Notes under the pieces: model-generated
Databases searched by the model: none
Told to the model about the DNA's origin: nothing
The model's input: the letters and a program-made list of their open reading frames with translations, nothing else
In this document: positions 19,276 through 28,249 of the stretch, one piece after another
Position numbering within the stretch: the stretch's first letter is position 1
How the letters are laid out: every line of letters begins with the position of its first letter
Origin: Salinicola peritrichatus
Lineage (GTDB): Bacteria; Pseudomonadota; Gammaproteobacteria; Pseudomonadales; Halomonadaceae
NCBI RefSeq assembly: GCF_003206715.1
Contig: NZ_PZJU01000024.1
Coordinates: 1-64,000, forward strand
Length of the DNA stretch: 64,000 nucleotides
Reading direction: 5' to 3'
Program-made: the position numbers and the translations under genes

Positions 19276-20661
19276 TTACTCGTAGTGTTGACCGTAGCTG
19301 TCCGGTGCCAGGTCCTCGAACCGGGTATACTTGCCGATGAAGGCCATGTGGACGGTGCCGATGGGACCGTTACGCTGCTTGCCGATGATCAACTCCGCCA
19401 ACCCCTTGTTGTCGGGATTGTCGGTATTGTAGACCTCGTCACGGTAAACGAAGGCGATGACGTCGGCATCCTGCTCGATGGCTCCGGATTCGCGCAGATC
19501 CGACATCACCGGACGCTTGTTGGGGCGTTGCTCCAGCGAGCGGTTGAGCTGGGAGAGCGACACTACCGGGCAGTTGAACTCCTTGGCCACGCCCTTGAGC
19601 GAGCGCGATATCTCGGAGATTTCGGCGGTACGGTTCTCGGAAAGCCCCGGTACCTGCATCAATTGCAGGTAGTCGATCATGATCATGCCGATATTGCCGT
19701 GCTCACGGGCGATACGTCGCACCCGCGAACGCAGCTCATTGGGCGACAACGCCGGCGTGTCGTCGATGAACAGTTGGCGATCCTTGAGCAGGTTGACCGC
19801 CGAGGTCAAGCGTGGCCAGTCCTCGTCCTCGAGCTGGCCGGTACGCACCCGGGTCTGATCGATCCGCCCCAGCGACGATAGCATGCGCAGCATCAACGAC
19901 TCCGCCGGCATCTCCATCGAGAACACCACCACCGGTTTGTCGCCGGAGACCACCGCATGCTCGACCAGATTCATGGCGAAGGTGGTCTTACCCATCGAGG
20001 GGCGCCCGGCAATGATGATCAGGTCCGACGGCTGCAATCCCGAGGTCATCTCGTCGAGATCGCGAAAGCCGGTCGAGATACCGGTCATCTCGCCCTTCAT
20101 GTTGAACAATTCGTCGATGCGATCGACCGCCTTCGTCAGCAGCTGACTCATGCCGATCGGTCCGCCGAACTTGGGCCGCGACTCGCTGATCTGAAACACC
20201 AGCCGTTCGGCTTCGTTGACCAGTTCGTCCGATGCCCTGCCCTCCGGGGCGTAGGCGCTGTCGGCGATCTGGCGCGAGGCCTGGATCAGCTTGCGCAGGG
20301 TCGCCCGCTCGCGAACGATGTCGGCGTAGGCACGAATGTTGCCAGCCGAGGGCGTGTTGCGTGCCAGCTCGGCGAGATAGGCGAGCCCGCCCACGCTCTC
20401 GAGCTGGTCGCGGCGTTCCAGCGCCTCCGAGAGCGTCACCACGTCCAGCGGCTGCGCGCTTTCGGCGAGCTCGGACATGGCATTGAAGGTCAAACGATGC
20501 TCGTGGCGATAGAAATCGTCCGCCACCAGGCGTTCCGATACCGTATCCCAACTGCTGTTATCGAGCATCAGCCCGCCCAGCACCGACTGCTCCGCTTCCA
20601 GCGAATGCGGCGGTACCTTGAGCTGCGCGGTCTCCTGATCGTTGTCGACGCTTTGGTTCAT
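19276..20661 (-). CDS. dnaB: Replicative DNA helicase DnaB
   Basis: DnaB is the hexameric 5'-3' helicase of the replication fork. The 461-residue protein has the N-terminal primase-interacting domain (PPHSLEAEQSVLGGLMLD), Walker A AGRPSMGKTTFA, Walker B region IGMIMIDYLQLM, and the C-terminal arginine and DRDEVYNTDN-type RecA elements. It follows rplI, as in Pseudomonas, but a strong terminator lies between them. No intein is present. Confidence 0.96.
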   Translation of the reverse strand: MNQSVDNDQETAQLKVPPHSLEAEQSVLGGLMLDNSSWDTVSERLVADDFYRHEHRLTFNAMSELAESAQPLDVVTLSEALERRDQLESVGGLAYLAELARNTPSAGNIRAYADIVRERATLRKLIQASRQIADSAYAPEGRASDELVNEAERLVFQISESRPKFGGPIGMSQLLTKAVDRIDELFNMKGEMTGISTGFRDLDEMTSGLQPSDLIIIAGRPSMGKTTFAMNLVEHAVVSGDKPVVVFSMEMPAESLMLRMLSSLGRIDQTRVRTGQLEDEDWPRLTSAVNLLKDRQLFIDDTPALSPNELRSRVRRIAREHGNIGMIMIDYLQLMQVPGLSENRTAEISEISRSLKGVAKEFNCPVVSLSQLNRSLEQRPNKRPVMSDLRESGAIEQDADVIAFVYRDEVYNTDNPDNKGLAELIIGKQRNGPIGTVHMAFIGKYTRFEDLAPDSYGQHYE

Positions 20662-20760
20662 GCTTGGCTGCTACCTTCGGTTGCACAGCTGGCGCGCAAG
20701 AGCTGTTTGCCGCTCATTCTACTCAGTCGGTCGCGATGCCTGCCACGACCGCCAGCCATG

Positions 20761-20795
20761 AAAAAGGCACGCAGGGCGTGAACCCTGCGTGCCTT
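20761..20795 (-). terminator. Intrinsic terminator after rplI
   Basis: GGCACGCAGGG (20766-20776) pairs perfectly with CCCTGCGTGCC (20783-20793) around a six-base loop. In minus-strand sense the stem is followed by five U residues. It lies 34 bases after the rplI stop and should end the rpsF-rpsR-rplI transcript before dnaB. Confidence 0.9.
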
Positions 20796-20829
20796 GCGCC
20801 AGGCATTGCTTCGCGGCGATGGTCGAGAC

Positions 20830-21276
20830 TTACTCGGCGACCACCACGACACGAACGCTGGCGGTGACTTCGGCATGCAGCTGCAGCGCGATGTCGTATT
20901 CGCCGGTCTGGCGAATCGGGCCTTCCGGCATGCGCACTTCGCTCTTGGCGACGTCGATGCCGGCCTGGGCCATGGCTTCGGCCAGGTCGCGCGGACCGAT
21001 GGAACCGAACAGCTTGCCTTCGTCACCGGCCTTGGCGACCAGCGACAGTTCGATCTCGGACAGCTGCTCCGCGCGGGCTTCGGCCTGGGCCTTGCGTTCG
21101 GCGGCTTGTGCTTCGAGTTCGGCGCGCTGGGTTTCGAACGCTTCGACGTTGTCTTTGGTCGCCGGTACGGCCAGACCGTAGGGCACCAGATAGTTACGGC
21201 CGTAACCGGGTTTGACGGTGACCTTGTCACCCAGATCGCCCAGCTTGCCGATGTTATCGAGCAGAATGACTTCCAT
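20830..21276 (-). CDS. rplI: 50S ribosomal protein bL9
   Basis: The 148-residue bL9 has the conserved N-terminal RNA-binding start [19 protein letters not shown], the central connecting helix rich in Glu/Ala/Arg, and the C-terminal domain. Translation starts at the ATG at 21276, preceded by GAGGTTC; an upstream in-frame ATG adds an unlikely eight residues. It closes the rpsF-rpsR-membrane protein-rplI operon. Confidence 0.96.
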   Translation of the reverse strand: MEVILLDNIGKLGDLGDKVTVKPGYGRNYLVPYGLAVPATKDNVEAFETQRAELEAQAAERKAQAEARAEQLSEIELSLVAKAGDEGKLFGSIGPRDLAEAMAQAGIDVAKSEVRMPEGPIRQTGEYDIALQLHAEVTASVRVVVVAE

Positions 21277-21292
21277 TCTCGTGAACCTCTCG

Positions 21293-22144
21293 TCAATCAC
21301 TGCGTGTCAGGCGACCGCGAAAATCCGCGAAGGTATCCACCAACGCCAACAGCAGTACAATCAAAATCGTGGGCCAGGTGGTCAACAAAAGCGCATAGAA
21401 GCCAACCAGCCAGAACCCGCTCATTCCCTTCAAACCAACAAAACCGTGAACCAGCGCCACGCCGGCGACCAGCAGCGGCACCCAGGCCAGCAAACTGGCG
21501 GCAGGAATGGCCAGGACCATACCCAGCACCATCAGCCCCACCAGCAACAGCAGCTGTTTGCGAGAGAGTCTCAGGGCGTGAAACTCCTCGCGAAAGCCAC
21601 CGGGGTTGTAGAGCCCCGCCTGCCAGCTGCGCGCCAGCGCCAGACAGGCGATGCCGGCGAGCAATACCACCAGGCCGGTCACCCCGCCGATCACCAGCGT
21701 CGCCATCAGCTCGGTGTCGACGCCCTGCGCCGAGAGCTGATCCAGCATGCCGGAAACCTCGGAAGAACTCCGGCGAAGCTCCGCCAACAGCGGCCCCGCC
21801 CCGCCGGCCGGCACGAAGATCCCCAGGTGGACCAGTACCATGCAGACCACGCTGCCGACGATCAGTGTTTCCGACCAGCGCATGCGCGCGCGCAGGACGG
21901 TGGCCATCAACGTTACCAGCAGAATGCTCGCCAGCGGCACCGAATCGCCCTGCATCCACCACCAGCCGGCGGGGAGCGCAGCGGCGATCAGTACCGGCGC
22001 CGCCGTGGTCAGGCCGCGGCGCAGCGTGACCAGTCCGGTAACGGCTGCGCTGAACCAGAACAGCCACGGCACCAACGCTGTCAGGGCAGCCGCCACGATC
22101 GCTTGTGGCGCACCGCGCATGATCCAACGGGCCAGTGCCAGCAT
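21293..22144 (-). CDS. Integral membrane protein between rpsR and rplI (DUF2232/YybS-like)
   Basis: The 283-residue protein is almost entirely hydrophobic, with about eight to nine membrane helices and a short periplasmic loop near residues 118-140. A membrane protein of this kind sits between rpsR and rplI in Pseudomonas and relatives, and the sequence resembles DUF2232/YybS proteins of unknown function. It starts 43 bases after rpsR and ends 16 bases before rplI, so it belongs to the ribosomal operon. Family assignment is moderate. Confidence 0.75.
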   Translation of the reverse strand: MLALARWIMRGAPQAIVAAALTALVPWLFWFSAAVTGLVTLRRGLTTAAPVLIAAALPAGWWWMQGDSVPLASILLVTLMATVLRARMRWSETLIVGSVVCMVLVHLGIFVPAGGAGPLLAELRRSSSEVSGMLDQLSAQGVDTELMATLVIGGVTGLVVLLAGIACLALARSWQAGLYNPGGFREEFHALRLSRKQLLLLVGLMVLGMVLAIPAASLLAWVPLLVAGVALVHGFVGLKGMSGFWLVGFYALLLTTWPTILIVLLLALVDTFADFRGRLTRSD

Positions 22145-22187
22145 GATGCCTCGCTATGCTTACCGGACGCAGACGACCGGATCGGGT

Positions 22188-22415
22188 TTACTGGTGGCTG
22201 TCGGAGTACGGCAGCAGCGCCAGGTAGCGCGCCCGCTTGATCGCGGTGGACAGCTGACGCTGATAACGCGCCTGGGTACCGGTGATGCGGCTGGGAACGA
22301 TCTTGCCGGTCTCGGTGACGTAGGCTTTCAGCGTATCGATGTCTTTGTAGTCGATGTACTTCACGCCTTCGGCGGTGAAGCGGCAGAACTTACGACGACG
22401 GAAAAAACGTGCCAT
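22188..22415 (-). CDS. rpsR: 30S ribosomal protein bS18
   Basis: The 75-residue protein has the bS18 pattern [30 protein letters not shown] and [10 protein letters not shown]. It lies 26 bases after rpsF. bS18 binds next to bS6 on the 30S platform, which explains the operon pairing. Confidence 0.97.
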   Translation of the reverse strand: MARFFRRRKFCRFTAEGVKYIDYKDIDTLKAYVTETGKIVPSRITGTQARYQRQLSTAIKRARYLALLPYSDSHQ

Positions 22416-22441
22416 GCGAGTCTCTCCTTACGCGAAATGAA

Positions 22442-22852
22442 TCAGTTGGCTTCGGCGGCGGTTTCGGAACGCTCGGAACGCTCGCGGTCGCCACGCTCGG
22501 AGGACTTGTCGTCACGGCGACGGCTCTTCTCTTCGGCCGGCTTCATCATCGGCGAAGCTTCGGTGACGGCTTCTTTGTTGCGCACGATCAGGCTGCGGAT
22601 GATGGCATCGTTGAAGCGGAAGATGTTCTCGATCTCGTCGAGAGTCTCGCCGCTGCACTCGATATTCATCAGCACGTAGTGCGCCTTGTGGATCTTGTTG
22701 ATCGGGTAAGCCAGATGACGGCGACCCCAATCCTCGAGGCGATGCACGGTACCGCCGTTCTCGGTCACGAGGCTGGTATAGCGCTCGACCATGGCCGGAA
22801 CCTGCTCGCTCTGGTCCGGATGGACCATGAACACGATTTCGTAATGACGCAT
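22442..22852 (-). CDS. rpsF: 30S ribosomal protein bS6
   Basis: The 136-residue bS6 begins [18 protein letters not shown] and carries the family segment [15 protein letters not shown]. The C-terminus has a charged tail ([19 protein letters not shown]), the region that in enterics receives glutamates from RimK. GGAGC precedes the ATG. It opens the operon; the 218 bases upstream probably hold its promoter, but no clear pair of boxes was assigned. Confidence 0.97.
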   Translation of the reverse strand: MRHYEIVFMVHPDQSEQVPAMVERYTSLVTENGGTVHRLEDWGRRHLAYPINKIHKAHYVLMNIECSGETLDEIENIFRFNDAIIRSLIVRNKEAVTEASPMMKPAEEKSRRRDDKSSERGDRERSERSETAAEAN

Positions 22853-23070
22853 GTTAGCTCCTTTCGGTTTGGCAGCTTCCGCGCGGTGCGCTCACCGCGA
22901 GAAGCAAGGAGTCAATATCGGACCACCGCGTCTCGAACTGCCCGCGTGCCGGATATTCAGACCTTAAGAGGGCTTTCCGCGCGGAGGATACCACGCGCAA
23001 GCCACGCTCCATGAGCATAGCCTGCCCATAGAACCGCGCAATTGTAGAGATTGGGCGGGCTCGACGCAAG

Positions 23071-23892
23071 TCAGCCGGGCATCGCGCCGGCACGCTGGCG
23101 TAGCGCTTCGAACAGACAGATACCAGTGGCCACCGAGACGTTGAGGCTCGAGACACTGCCCAGCATCGGTAGCTTGACCAGGCCGTCGCAGGCTTCGCGG
23201 GTCAGGCGCCGCATGCCCTTGCCCTCCGCTCCCATGACCAGCGCACAAGGCCCGGTAAAATCGGCCTCGAACAGCAGTGCATCGGCTTCACCGGCGGTAC
23301 CGGTGATCCAGACGCCCAACTGCTTGAGCTTCTCCATGCAGCGCGCCAGATTGGTAACCTGGAATACCGGCACGCTCTCCGCCGCCCCGCAAGCGACCTT
23401 GCGCACGGTGGCATTGAGCGGCGCCGACTTGTCCTTGGGCACGATCACGCCGTGCACGCCGGCGGCGTCGGCACTGCGCAGACAGGCGCCGAGATTGTGG
23501 GGATCGGTCACGCCATCGAGGATCAACAACAGCGGCGGACGCTCGTCCCGCCACTGCTCCAGGCGCCACCACAACGCGGTTTCGTTCTCGGCGACCAGCG
23601 GCTCACAGAAGCCGATCACGCCCTGGTGTGCGGCCTGACCCGAGAGCGCATCGAGAGTTTCGCGGGGAACGCGCTTCAGCTCGCATCCGGCCGCCCGAGC
23701 CCGTTCCAGCAGCGCCTCCAGACGCTGCTCGGCGTGTCCCTGCTGGATCCACAGCGCCCGCGGCGGCTGGCCACGCTCGAACAGTGCACGTACGGCATGC
23801 ACTCCATGGATCGGCTCCAGCCCGGCCGGCGTGCGCGGCATCGCCGAGGCATGTTGCTGACGCCGCCCCATGCGGGGTTTCTCGCGCGGCAT
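23071..23892 (-). CDS. rlmB: 23S rRNA Gm2251 2'-O-methyltransferase RlmB
   Basis: RlmB is a SPOUT (TrmH-type) enzyme that methylates the ribose of G2251 in the 23S P-loop. Conserved knot motifs are LILDGVTDPHNLGACLRSA, VMGAEGKGMRRLT and LGSVSSLNVSVATGI. The product is 273 residues with a basic N-terminal extension of about 20 residues relative to E. coli; an internal ATG (MPRTPAG) could be the real start. The annotated ATG overlaps the rnr stop by one base (TGATG), giving the usual rnr-rlmB pair. Confidence 0.93.
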   Translation of the reverse strand: MPREKPRMGRRQQHASAMPRTPAGLEPIHGVHAVRALFERGQPPRALWIQQGHAEQRLEALLERARAAGCELKRVPRETLDALSGQAAHQGVIGFCEPLVAENETALWWRLEQWRDERPPLLLILDGVTDPHNLGACLRSADAAGVHGVIVPKDKSAPLNATVRKVACGAAESVPVFQVTNLARCMEKLKQLGVWITGTAGEADALLFEADFTGPCALVMGAEGKGMRRLTREACDGLVKLPMLGSVSSLNVSVATGICLFEALRQRAGAMPG

Positions 23893-26333
23893 CAGCGTTT
23901 ACCGCGATTCTGGCGGGACTTGCGCGAGCGACCCGCAGCGGAGCCGTCATCGTTGCCGCCCTGGCGTTCACGCTTGCCCGGACGCTGCTTGCGCCGGCGC
24001 GGCGGATTCTTGGCCTGGGAGTCGGACTCCGCACCACCGCCCGCCGCGGCGCCCGGCTTGCGGGATCTCGGCGTGCGGCGGTGGCGCGGGGTCGCGTCGG
24101 CCAGGTCGAAGTCGATCTTGCGATCATCGAGATCGACCCGTGCCACGCGCACCGTGACACCATCGCCGAGCCGGTAGGCGACACCGCTGCGCTCACCCTT
24201 GAGGCGATGCTTCTCGGCCTCGTAGTGATAGTAATCGGACGGCAGCGAGGTGACGTGGACCAGCCCCTCGACATAGACGTCGTCCAGGCGCACGAAAATG
24301 CCGAACTGGGTGACGGAGGCAATGGTCCCTTCATAGACCTCGCCGACCTTGTCGGAGAGGAACTCGCACTTGAGCCAGTCGGTGACGTCGCGGGTGGCGT
24401 CGTCGGCGCGGCGTTCGGTCATCGAGCAGTGTTCGCCGAGCTCCACCATCTGCTCGAAGGTGTAGGGGCACCAGGTGGAGGGTTTCTCCACCGGCGCGCC
24501 TTCGGCACGCAGTACCGTCTGGGTCTGACGTGGCCCACGAATGACCGAGCGGATGGCGCGATGCACCAGCAGGTCGGGATAGCGCCGAATCGGCGAGGTG
24601 AAGTGGGCGTAGGCCTGGTAGGCCAGACCGAAGTGTCCTTCGTTATGCGGCGAATAGACCGCCTGGCTCATCGAGCGCAGCATCACGGTCTGGATGATGT
24701 CGGCATCCGGACGGTCCTTGATCACCTCGCGCAAGGCCTGATAGTCCTGTGGCGAGGGCTTTTCGCCGCCCCCCAGCGTCAGCCCCAGCTCGCCCAGGAA
24801 CAAACGCAGGTTTTCCAACCGCTCCGGTGCCGGCGGCTGATGCACGCGATAGAGCGCCGGCAAATCGTGCTTGTCGAGGAAGCGTGCGGTAGCAACGTTG
24901 GCCGCGAGCATGCACTCCTCGATCAGCTTGTGGGCATCGTTGCGGGTGCGCGGCACGATCTTCTCGATCTTGCGATCGTCGTTGAACACGATCTGGGTTT
25001 CGGTGGTCTCGAAATCGATCGCCCCTCGCGCTTCGCGTGCCTTGCGCAACACCTTGTAGAGCGCGTGGAGATTTTCCAACGACGGCACCAGATCGCGATA
25101 GCGCTCACGCAGCGCCTGCCCTTCCTCGCTCTCTGGTGCCTGCAGCATGGCACCGACCTGGTTGTAGGTCAGGCGCGCATGGGAGCGCATCACCGCCTCG
25201 TAGAACTTGTAGCGACTGATCGTGCCGTTTTGCGAGATGTTCATCTCGCACACCATGGTCAGGCGGTCGACCTGCGGGTTGAGCGAGCAGAGCCCGTTGG
25301 AGAGCAACTCCGGCAACATCGGCACGACCTGCCCAGGGAAGTAGACCGAGTTGCCGCGAATGTAGGCCTCGTTGTCGAGTGCGCTGCCGCCACGTACGTA
25401 GTGGGAGACATCGGCAATCGCCACGACCAGCTTCCAACTGCCGGACTTGGTCTTCCAGGCGCAGACCGCGTCATCGAAATCCTTGGCATCCTCGCCGTCG
25501 ATGGTGACCAGGGGCATCTCGCGCAGGTCGATGCGGGCCTGCTTGTCGGCCTCCTGAACCTCGGCGGACATGCCGGCGATCTGCCGTTCGACTTCGGGCG
25601 GGAATTCGGCGGGAATATCGTGGGAGCGAATCGCAATGTCGATCTCGAGACCGGGATCCATGCGCTCGCCGAGAATCTCCACCACTTCGCCCACCGGCTG
25701 CTTGCGCGTTTCCGGCTGCTGGGTGATGTTGACCGAGACGATCTGCCCGTCCTTGGCTCCCCCGCTGGCGCTATGCGGGATGATCACCTCCTGGCTGATA
25801 CGCGAGTTCTCGGGAATCAGAATGGCGAACTCCGAGCTGTTCTGGCGAAACACCCCGACCAGCGTCTGCGTATTGCGTACCAGCACCTCGGCAATCGTCG
25901 CCTCGTCGCGGCCGCGGCGATCGCGTCCACTGACGCGGGCCAGCACGATGTCGCCATCGAATACCCGACGCATCTGTCGCGGCGGCAATACCAGGTCGGG
26001 TTTGACGTTGTCGTGGCGAATCAGGAATCCCATGCCGTCACGGTGGCCCTGTACCCGTCCCTTGATCAGGTCGAGCTTGTCGATCAGCGCGTAGGCGCCC
26101 TTGCGGTCGCGCAGGATTTGGCCGTCACGCTCCATCGCCGCTAGGCGCCGACGCACGGCCTCCTGCTGGTTCTCGTCTTCGAGCCCCAGCATGGCGCTCA
26201 TGTTTTCATGGGTGATCGGCTTGCCATAGGCCTCGAGACGCGACAGCAGATATTCGCGGCTGGGCACGGGATTGGCGTATTTTTCCGCTTCACGAGCCGC
26301 GTGCGGATCGTCATCCAACGTCCAATGAGTCAT
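23892..26333 (-). CDS. rnr: Ribonuclease R
   Basis: RNase R is a processive 3'-5' exoribonuclease able to unwind structured RNA, active in rRNA quality control and stress. The 813-residue protein has an N-terminal winged-helix region (about 25-90), cold-shock domains, the RNB catalytic domain with the aspartates in DGEDAKDFDDAV, an S1 domain (VYEGTIASVTQFGIFVRL) and a long Lys/Arg-rich tail. The tail is a family hallmark. It is followed by rlmB in overlap. The ribosome binding site before the ATG at 26333 is weak. Confidence 0.95.
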   Translation of the reverse strand: MTHWTLDDDPHAAREAEKYANPVPSREYLLSRLEAYGKPITHENMSAMLGLEDENQQEAVRRRLAAMERDGQILRDRKGAYALIDKLDLIKGRVQGHRDGMGFLIRHDNVKPDLVLPPRQMRRVFDGDIVLARVSGRDRRGRDEATIAEVLVRNTQTLVGVFRQNSSEFAILIPENSRISQEVIIPHSASGGAKDGQIVSVNITQQPETRKQPVGEVVEILGERMDPGLEIDIAIRSHDIPAEFPPEVERQIAGMSAEVQEADKQARIDLREMPLVTIDGEDAKDFDDAVCAWKTKSGSWKLVVAIADVSHYVRGGSALDNEAYIRGNSVYFPGQVVPMLPELLSNGLCSLNPQVDRLTMVCEMNISQNGTISRYKFYEAVMRSHARLTYNQVGAMLQAPESEEGQALRERYRDLVPSLENLHALYKVLRKAREARGAIDFETTETQIVFNDDRKIEKIVPRTRNDAHKLIEECMLAANVATARFLDKHDLPALYRVHQPPAPERLENLRLFLGELGLTLGGGEKPSPQDYQALREVIKDRPDADIIQTVMLRSMSQAVYSPHNEGHFGLAYQAYAHFTSPIRRYPDLLVHRAIRSVIRGPRQTQTVLRAEGAPVEKPSTWCPYTFEQMVELGEHCSMTERRADDATRDVTDWLKCEFLSDKVGEVYEGTIASVTQFGIFVRLDDVYVEGLVHVTSLPSDYYHYEAEKHRLKGERSGVAYRLGDGVTVRVARVDLDDRKIDFDLADATPRHRRTPRSRKPGAAAGGGAESDSQAKNPPRRRKQRPGKRERQGGNDDGSAAGRSRKSRQNRGKR

Positions 26334-26513
26334 GCAACCATCGTCCTTGCGTTGGGCCGGCTGGGCCCGAATTGGGTAAAGAGAGCACGCGGCAGGCGGC
26401 TTGTGCCGTTACAGCTTTTATAGGTCATGGCATGAGTATAGCGGTCACGCCTGCCCGACCCAACCATGCAACACACATGAGCCGGAAACGACGCCGACTG
26501 ACCAAGTACTGAG

Positions 26514-26572
26514 TTTTAGGGGCTGTCGACGTTTCGGCATGGCCGTGGATGAAACCTCGATAGCCCTGAAAA
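26514..26572. repeat. Dispersed palindrome, copy B (degenerate)
   Basis: The left arm TTTTAGGGGCTGTCGACG and its continuation GTTTC pair with GAAACCTCGATAGCCCTG and AAAA, with four mismatches, around the centre GGCATGGCCGTGGAT. The arm sequence matches the element between rpsU and dnaG, where the palindrome is perfect. No U-tract follows, so it is not a standard terminator. Confidence 0.65.
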
Positions 26573-26613
26573 ACCGGTATAGAACATCGCTTGGGGAGCC
26601 GCAAAATAGACGC

Positions 26614-26641
26614 TTGCATTCGAACGCAGAGTCGGTATCAT
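26614..26641 (+). promoter_or_regulatory. Sigma-70 promoter of the tRNA-Leu cluster
   Basis: TTGCAT (26614-26619) and TATCAT (26636-26641) are separated by 16 bases and lie 13 bases before the first tRNA. The sequence after the -10 box, GCATCGCGCC, is GC-rich, as in stringently controlled stable-RNA promoters. Confidence 0.7.
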
Positions 26642-26654
26642 GCATCGCGCCTTG

Positions 26655-26741
26655 GCCCAGATGGCGGAATTGGTAGACGCGCTAGCTTCAGGTGCTAGTG
26701 TCCTTACGGACGTGGAGGTTCAAGTCCTCTTCTGGGCACCA
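26655..26741 (+). tRNA. tRNA-Leu(CAG), copy 1
   Basis: An 87-base class II tRNA with acceptor GCCCAGA/TCTGGGC, anticodon loop TTCAGGT (anticodon CAG, codon CUG), long variable arm, TTCAAGT T-loop and encoded CCA. It is the first of three near-identical copies. Confidence 0.97.
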
Positions 26742-26790
26742 TCGAATCCATTCGATGGCGTCTCTTTCGACGGAAACAGGGCCGAATAAA

Positions 26791-26877
26791 GCCCGGATGG
26801 CGGAATTGGTAGACGCGCTAGCTTCAGGTGCTAGTGTCCTTACGGACGTGGAGGTTCAAGTCCTCTTCCGGGCACCA
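26791..26877 (+). tRNA. tRNA-Leu(CAG), copy 2
   Basis: Identical to copy 1 except for the compensated acceptor pair that makes GCCCGGA/TCCGGGC. CCA is encoded. A 49-base spacer separates it from copy 1. Confidence 0.97.
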
Positions 26878-26895
26878 TCGAAAGACACATGACAC

Positions 26896-26982
26896 GCCCA
26901 GGTGGCGGAATTGGTAGACGCGCTAGCTTCAGGTGCTAGTGTCCTTACGGACGTGGAGGTTCAAGTCCTCTCCTGGGCACCA
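26896..26982 (+). tRNA. tRNA-Leu(CAG), copy 3
   Basis: Identical to copy 1 except for the compensated acceptor pair GCCCAGG/CCTGGGC. CCA is encoded. Only 18 bases separate it from copy 2. Confidence 0.97.
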
Positions 26983-27089
26983 GGTGTCATGCTTATCGCT
27001 ATTTTCCTCTCGCTGCTTCCCGCTTCCCCTTGTCGATAGCGATATCCCGCGACGATACGGGATTATTGTCGTGGCGCTGGCGCGCGAAG

Positions 27090-27113
27090 CCATGGATTGT
27101 TGTGAATCCATGG
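27090..27113 (-). terminator. Hairpin directly after the nuclease stop codon
   Basis: CCATGGATT (27090-27098) and AATCCATGG (27105-27113) form a perfect 9-bp stem with a six-base loop, abutting the stop codon at 27114. No U-run follows, so intrinsic termination is uncertain. Two further palindromes lie between it and the tRNAs (26994-27044 and 27045-27063). Confidence 0.45.
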
Positions 27114-27968
27114 TTATTGATAGCGCCCCGGCTGGTCGGCAATCGCCTCCAACCCCCATCCCGAGGTTTCGACGCGCCCTTCGAGTCGACGCTCGACGGC
27201 ATCGTCCAATAGCGGAAAGAAATCCAGCCCCGTACGCGCCTCGACCTCATCGATGGTGACCAGAAAACGATCGAGCGGCTCCTTGCCGTTGACGTTCTGC
27301 GGCATGAGAAATGCCAGCGCCCGTGGTGTCGTGCCCGGCACGACCAGAATCTTGTAGAAGGCCACCGGTACCTGGGAAAAGCCGATACGGTGCAGCCACT
27401 GGTTGTCGTAGACCGGTCCGGTCATGACCCAGACGCCGCCGAAGCGTGGCACGAAGTCATCGATGACCGCCTCTTCCAGGCGCTGCCAGAGCTGGCGATT
27501 GAGCTTGGGCCGCTGCGGCGTGATGTTGGTCATCAGAAAGCTGGCGGCCTGCGCGTCACGGCCATACACCACCGACATGGCATAATTCGGCGCCATGTGG
27601 CCGCGATCGTAACCGCTGCCGGTATAGTCATCGCTGATTATGGGCCACAGGCTGCGCCAATCCTGCTCGAAATGGTCGGGACGCGGCAGACTGCGCGGAT
27701 CGTCGACCCGTTTCAGGGCGTAGCCGACCCACAACGGCCCGGCACGAAGGTCCGACCATCCCAGCAGAAAACCGTCATTGCGCAGGACCCGATTCCAGCC
27801 GCGCCAATCGTCCCACTGCCAGTCGGGCACGCCCATCCAGCTCAGCTGGTCGCGGACATCGCTTTCGTGCCAGTACCACAACCCGCCGATGACGACGACG
27901 AACAACAGGGAAATCTTCGAGGTGCGAGCCAGCCGCGCCAGCGGCCCTCGCCGTTGACCACGCGCCAC
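27114..27968 (-). CDS. Membrane-anchored DNA/RNA non-specific endonuclease (NUC1/EndA family)
   Basis: The 284-residue protein has a single N-terminal membrane helix (about 19-34) after a basic stretch, predicting an anchored periplasmic domain. The beta-beta-alpha-metal nuclease motif is D121-R122-G123-H124 in YDRGHMAPNYAM. The Mg-ligand asparagine N148 lies in MTNITPQ, and the family motif FGGVWVMTGPVYD follows. Such enzymes cut DNA and RNA without sequence specificity. The start is a GTG at 27968, five bases after the stop of the RAM-domain gene, so they form a two-gene operon. Substrate and trigger are unknown. Confidence 0.88.
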   Translation of the reverse strand: MARGQRRGPLARLARTSKISLLFVVVIGGLWYWHESDVRDQLSWMGVPDWQWDDWRGWNRVLRNDGFLLGWSDLRAGPLWVGYALKRVDDPRSLPRPDHFEQDWRSLWPIISDDYTGSGYDRGHMAPNYAMSVVYGRDAQAASFLMTNITPQRPKLNRQLWQRLEEAVIDDFVPRFGGVWVMTGPVYDNQWLHRIGFSQVPVAFYKILVVPGTTPRALAFLMPQNVNGKEPLDRFLVTIDEVEARTGLDFFPLLDDAVERRLEGRVETSGWGLEAIADQPGRYQ

Positions 27969-27973
27969 CCGAC

Positions 27974-28249
27974 TCAGAGGCCGACGGAGAACATGGCGTC
28001 GAGGTCGTGGCGCGAATGCACCTGCATGGCATTGAGGGTTTCGGTATCGCGTATCCCCTCGACGCTCATCAGGCGTTCGGTGACCAGGGTGGCCAGGGAT
28101 TCGAAATCGCGGGTACGGGCGATGGCAATGAGATCGTAACGACCGCAGGTCGAATAGACCTCGCTGATTCCCTCGAGATCAGCCAGCCGCTCGGCAACAC
28201 CGCGGATCCGGCCTTTTTCGACATTGATCAGAATGACGGCGTTCTGCAT
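27974..28249 (-). CDS. Stand-alone Lrp/AsnC RAM (ligand-binding) domain protein
   Basis: The 91-residue protein matches only the C-terminal RAM domain of Lrp/AsnC regulators: MQNAVILINVEKG start, GISEVYSTCGRYDLIAIA core, and the closing helix. It has no helix-turn-helix, so it cannot bind DNA in the usual way. Single-domain RAM proteins bind amino acids or pair with full-length Lrp proteins. It is upstream of, and coupled to, the nuclease gene. Its length and intact start argue against a truncated remnant. Confidence 0.85.
   Translation of the reverse strand: MQNAVILINVEKGRIRGVAERLADLEGISEVYSTCGRYDLIAIARTRDFESLATLVTERLMSVEGIRDTETLNAMQVHSRHDLDAMFSVGL

Larger units (their letters stand above)
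26334..26654. other. 321-base region between rnr and the tRNA-Leu genes
   Basis: No gene is seen. The region contains a degenerate copy of the dispersed palindrome (26514-26572) and the tRNA promoter (26614-26641). The leftmost part must contain the divergent rnr promoter, which was not resolved. Confidence 0.6.

Noticed and set aside
23071-26333. Long plus-strand frame opposite rnr
   Set aside because: Mirror frame of a high-GC coding region; rnr on the minus strand has all domain motifs.
27974-28249. RAM-domain gene as a truncated Lrp pseudogene
   Set aside because: It has a proper start, typical single-domain length and an operon partner, and such stand-alone RAM proteins are known.
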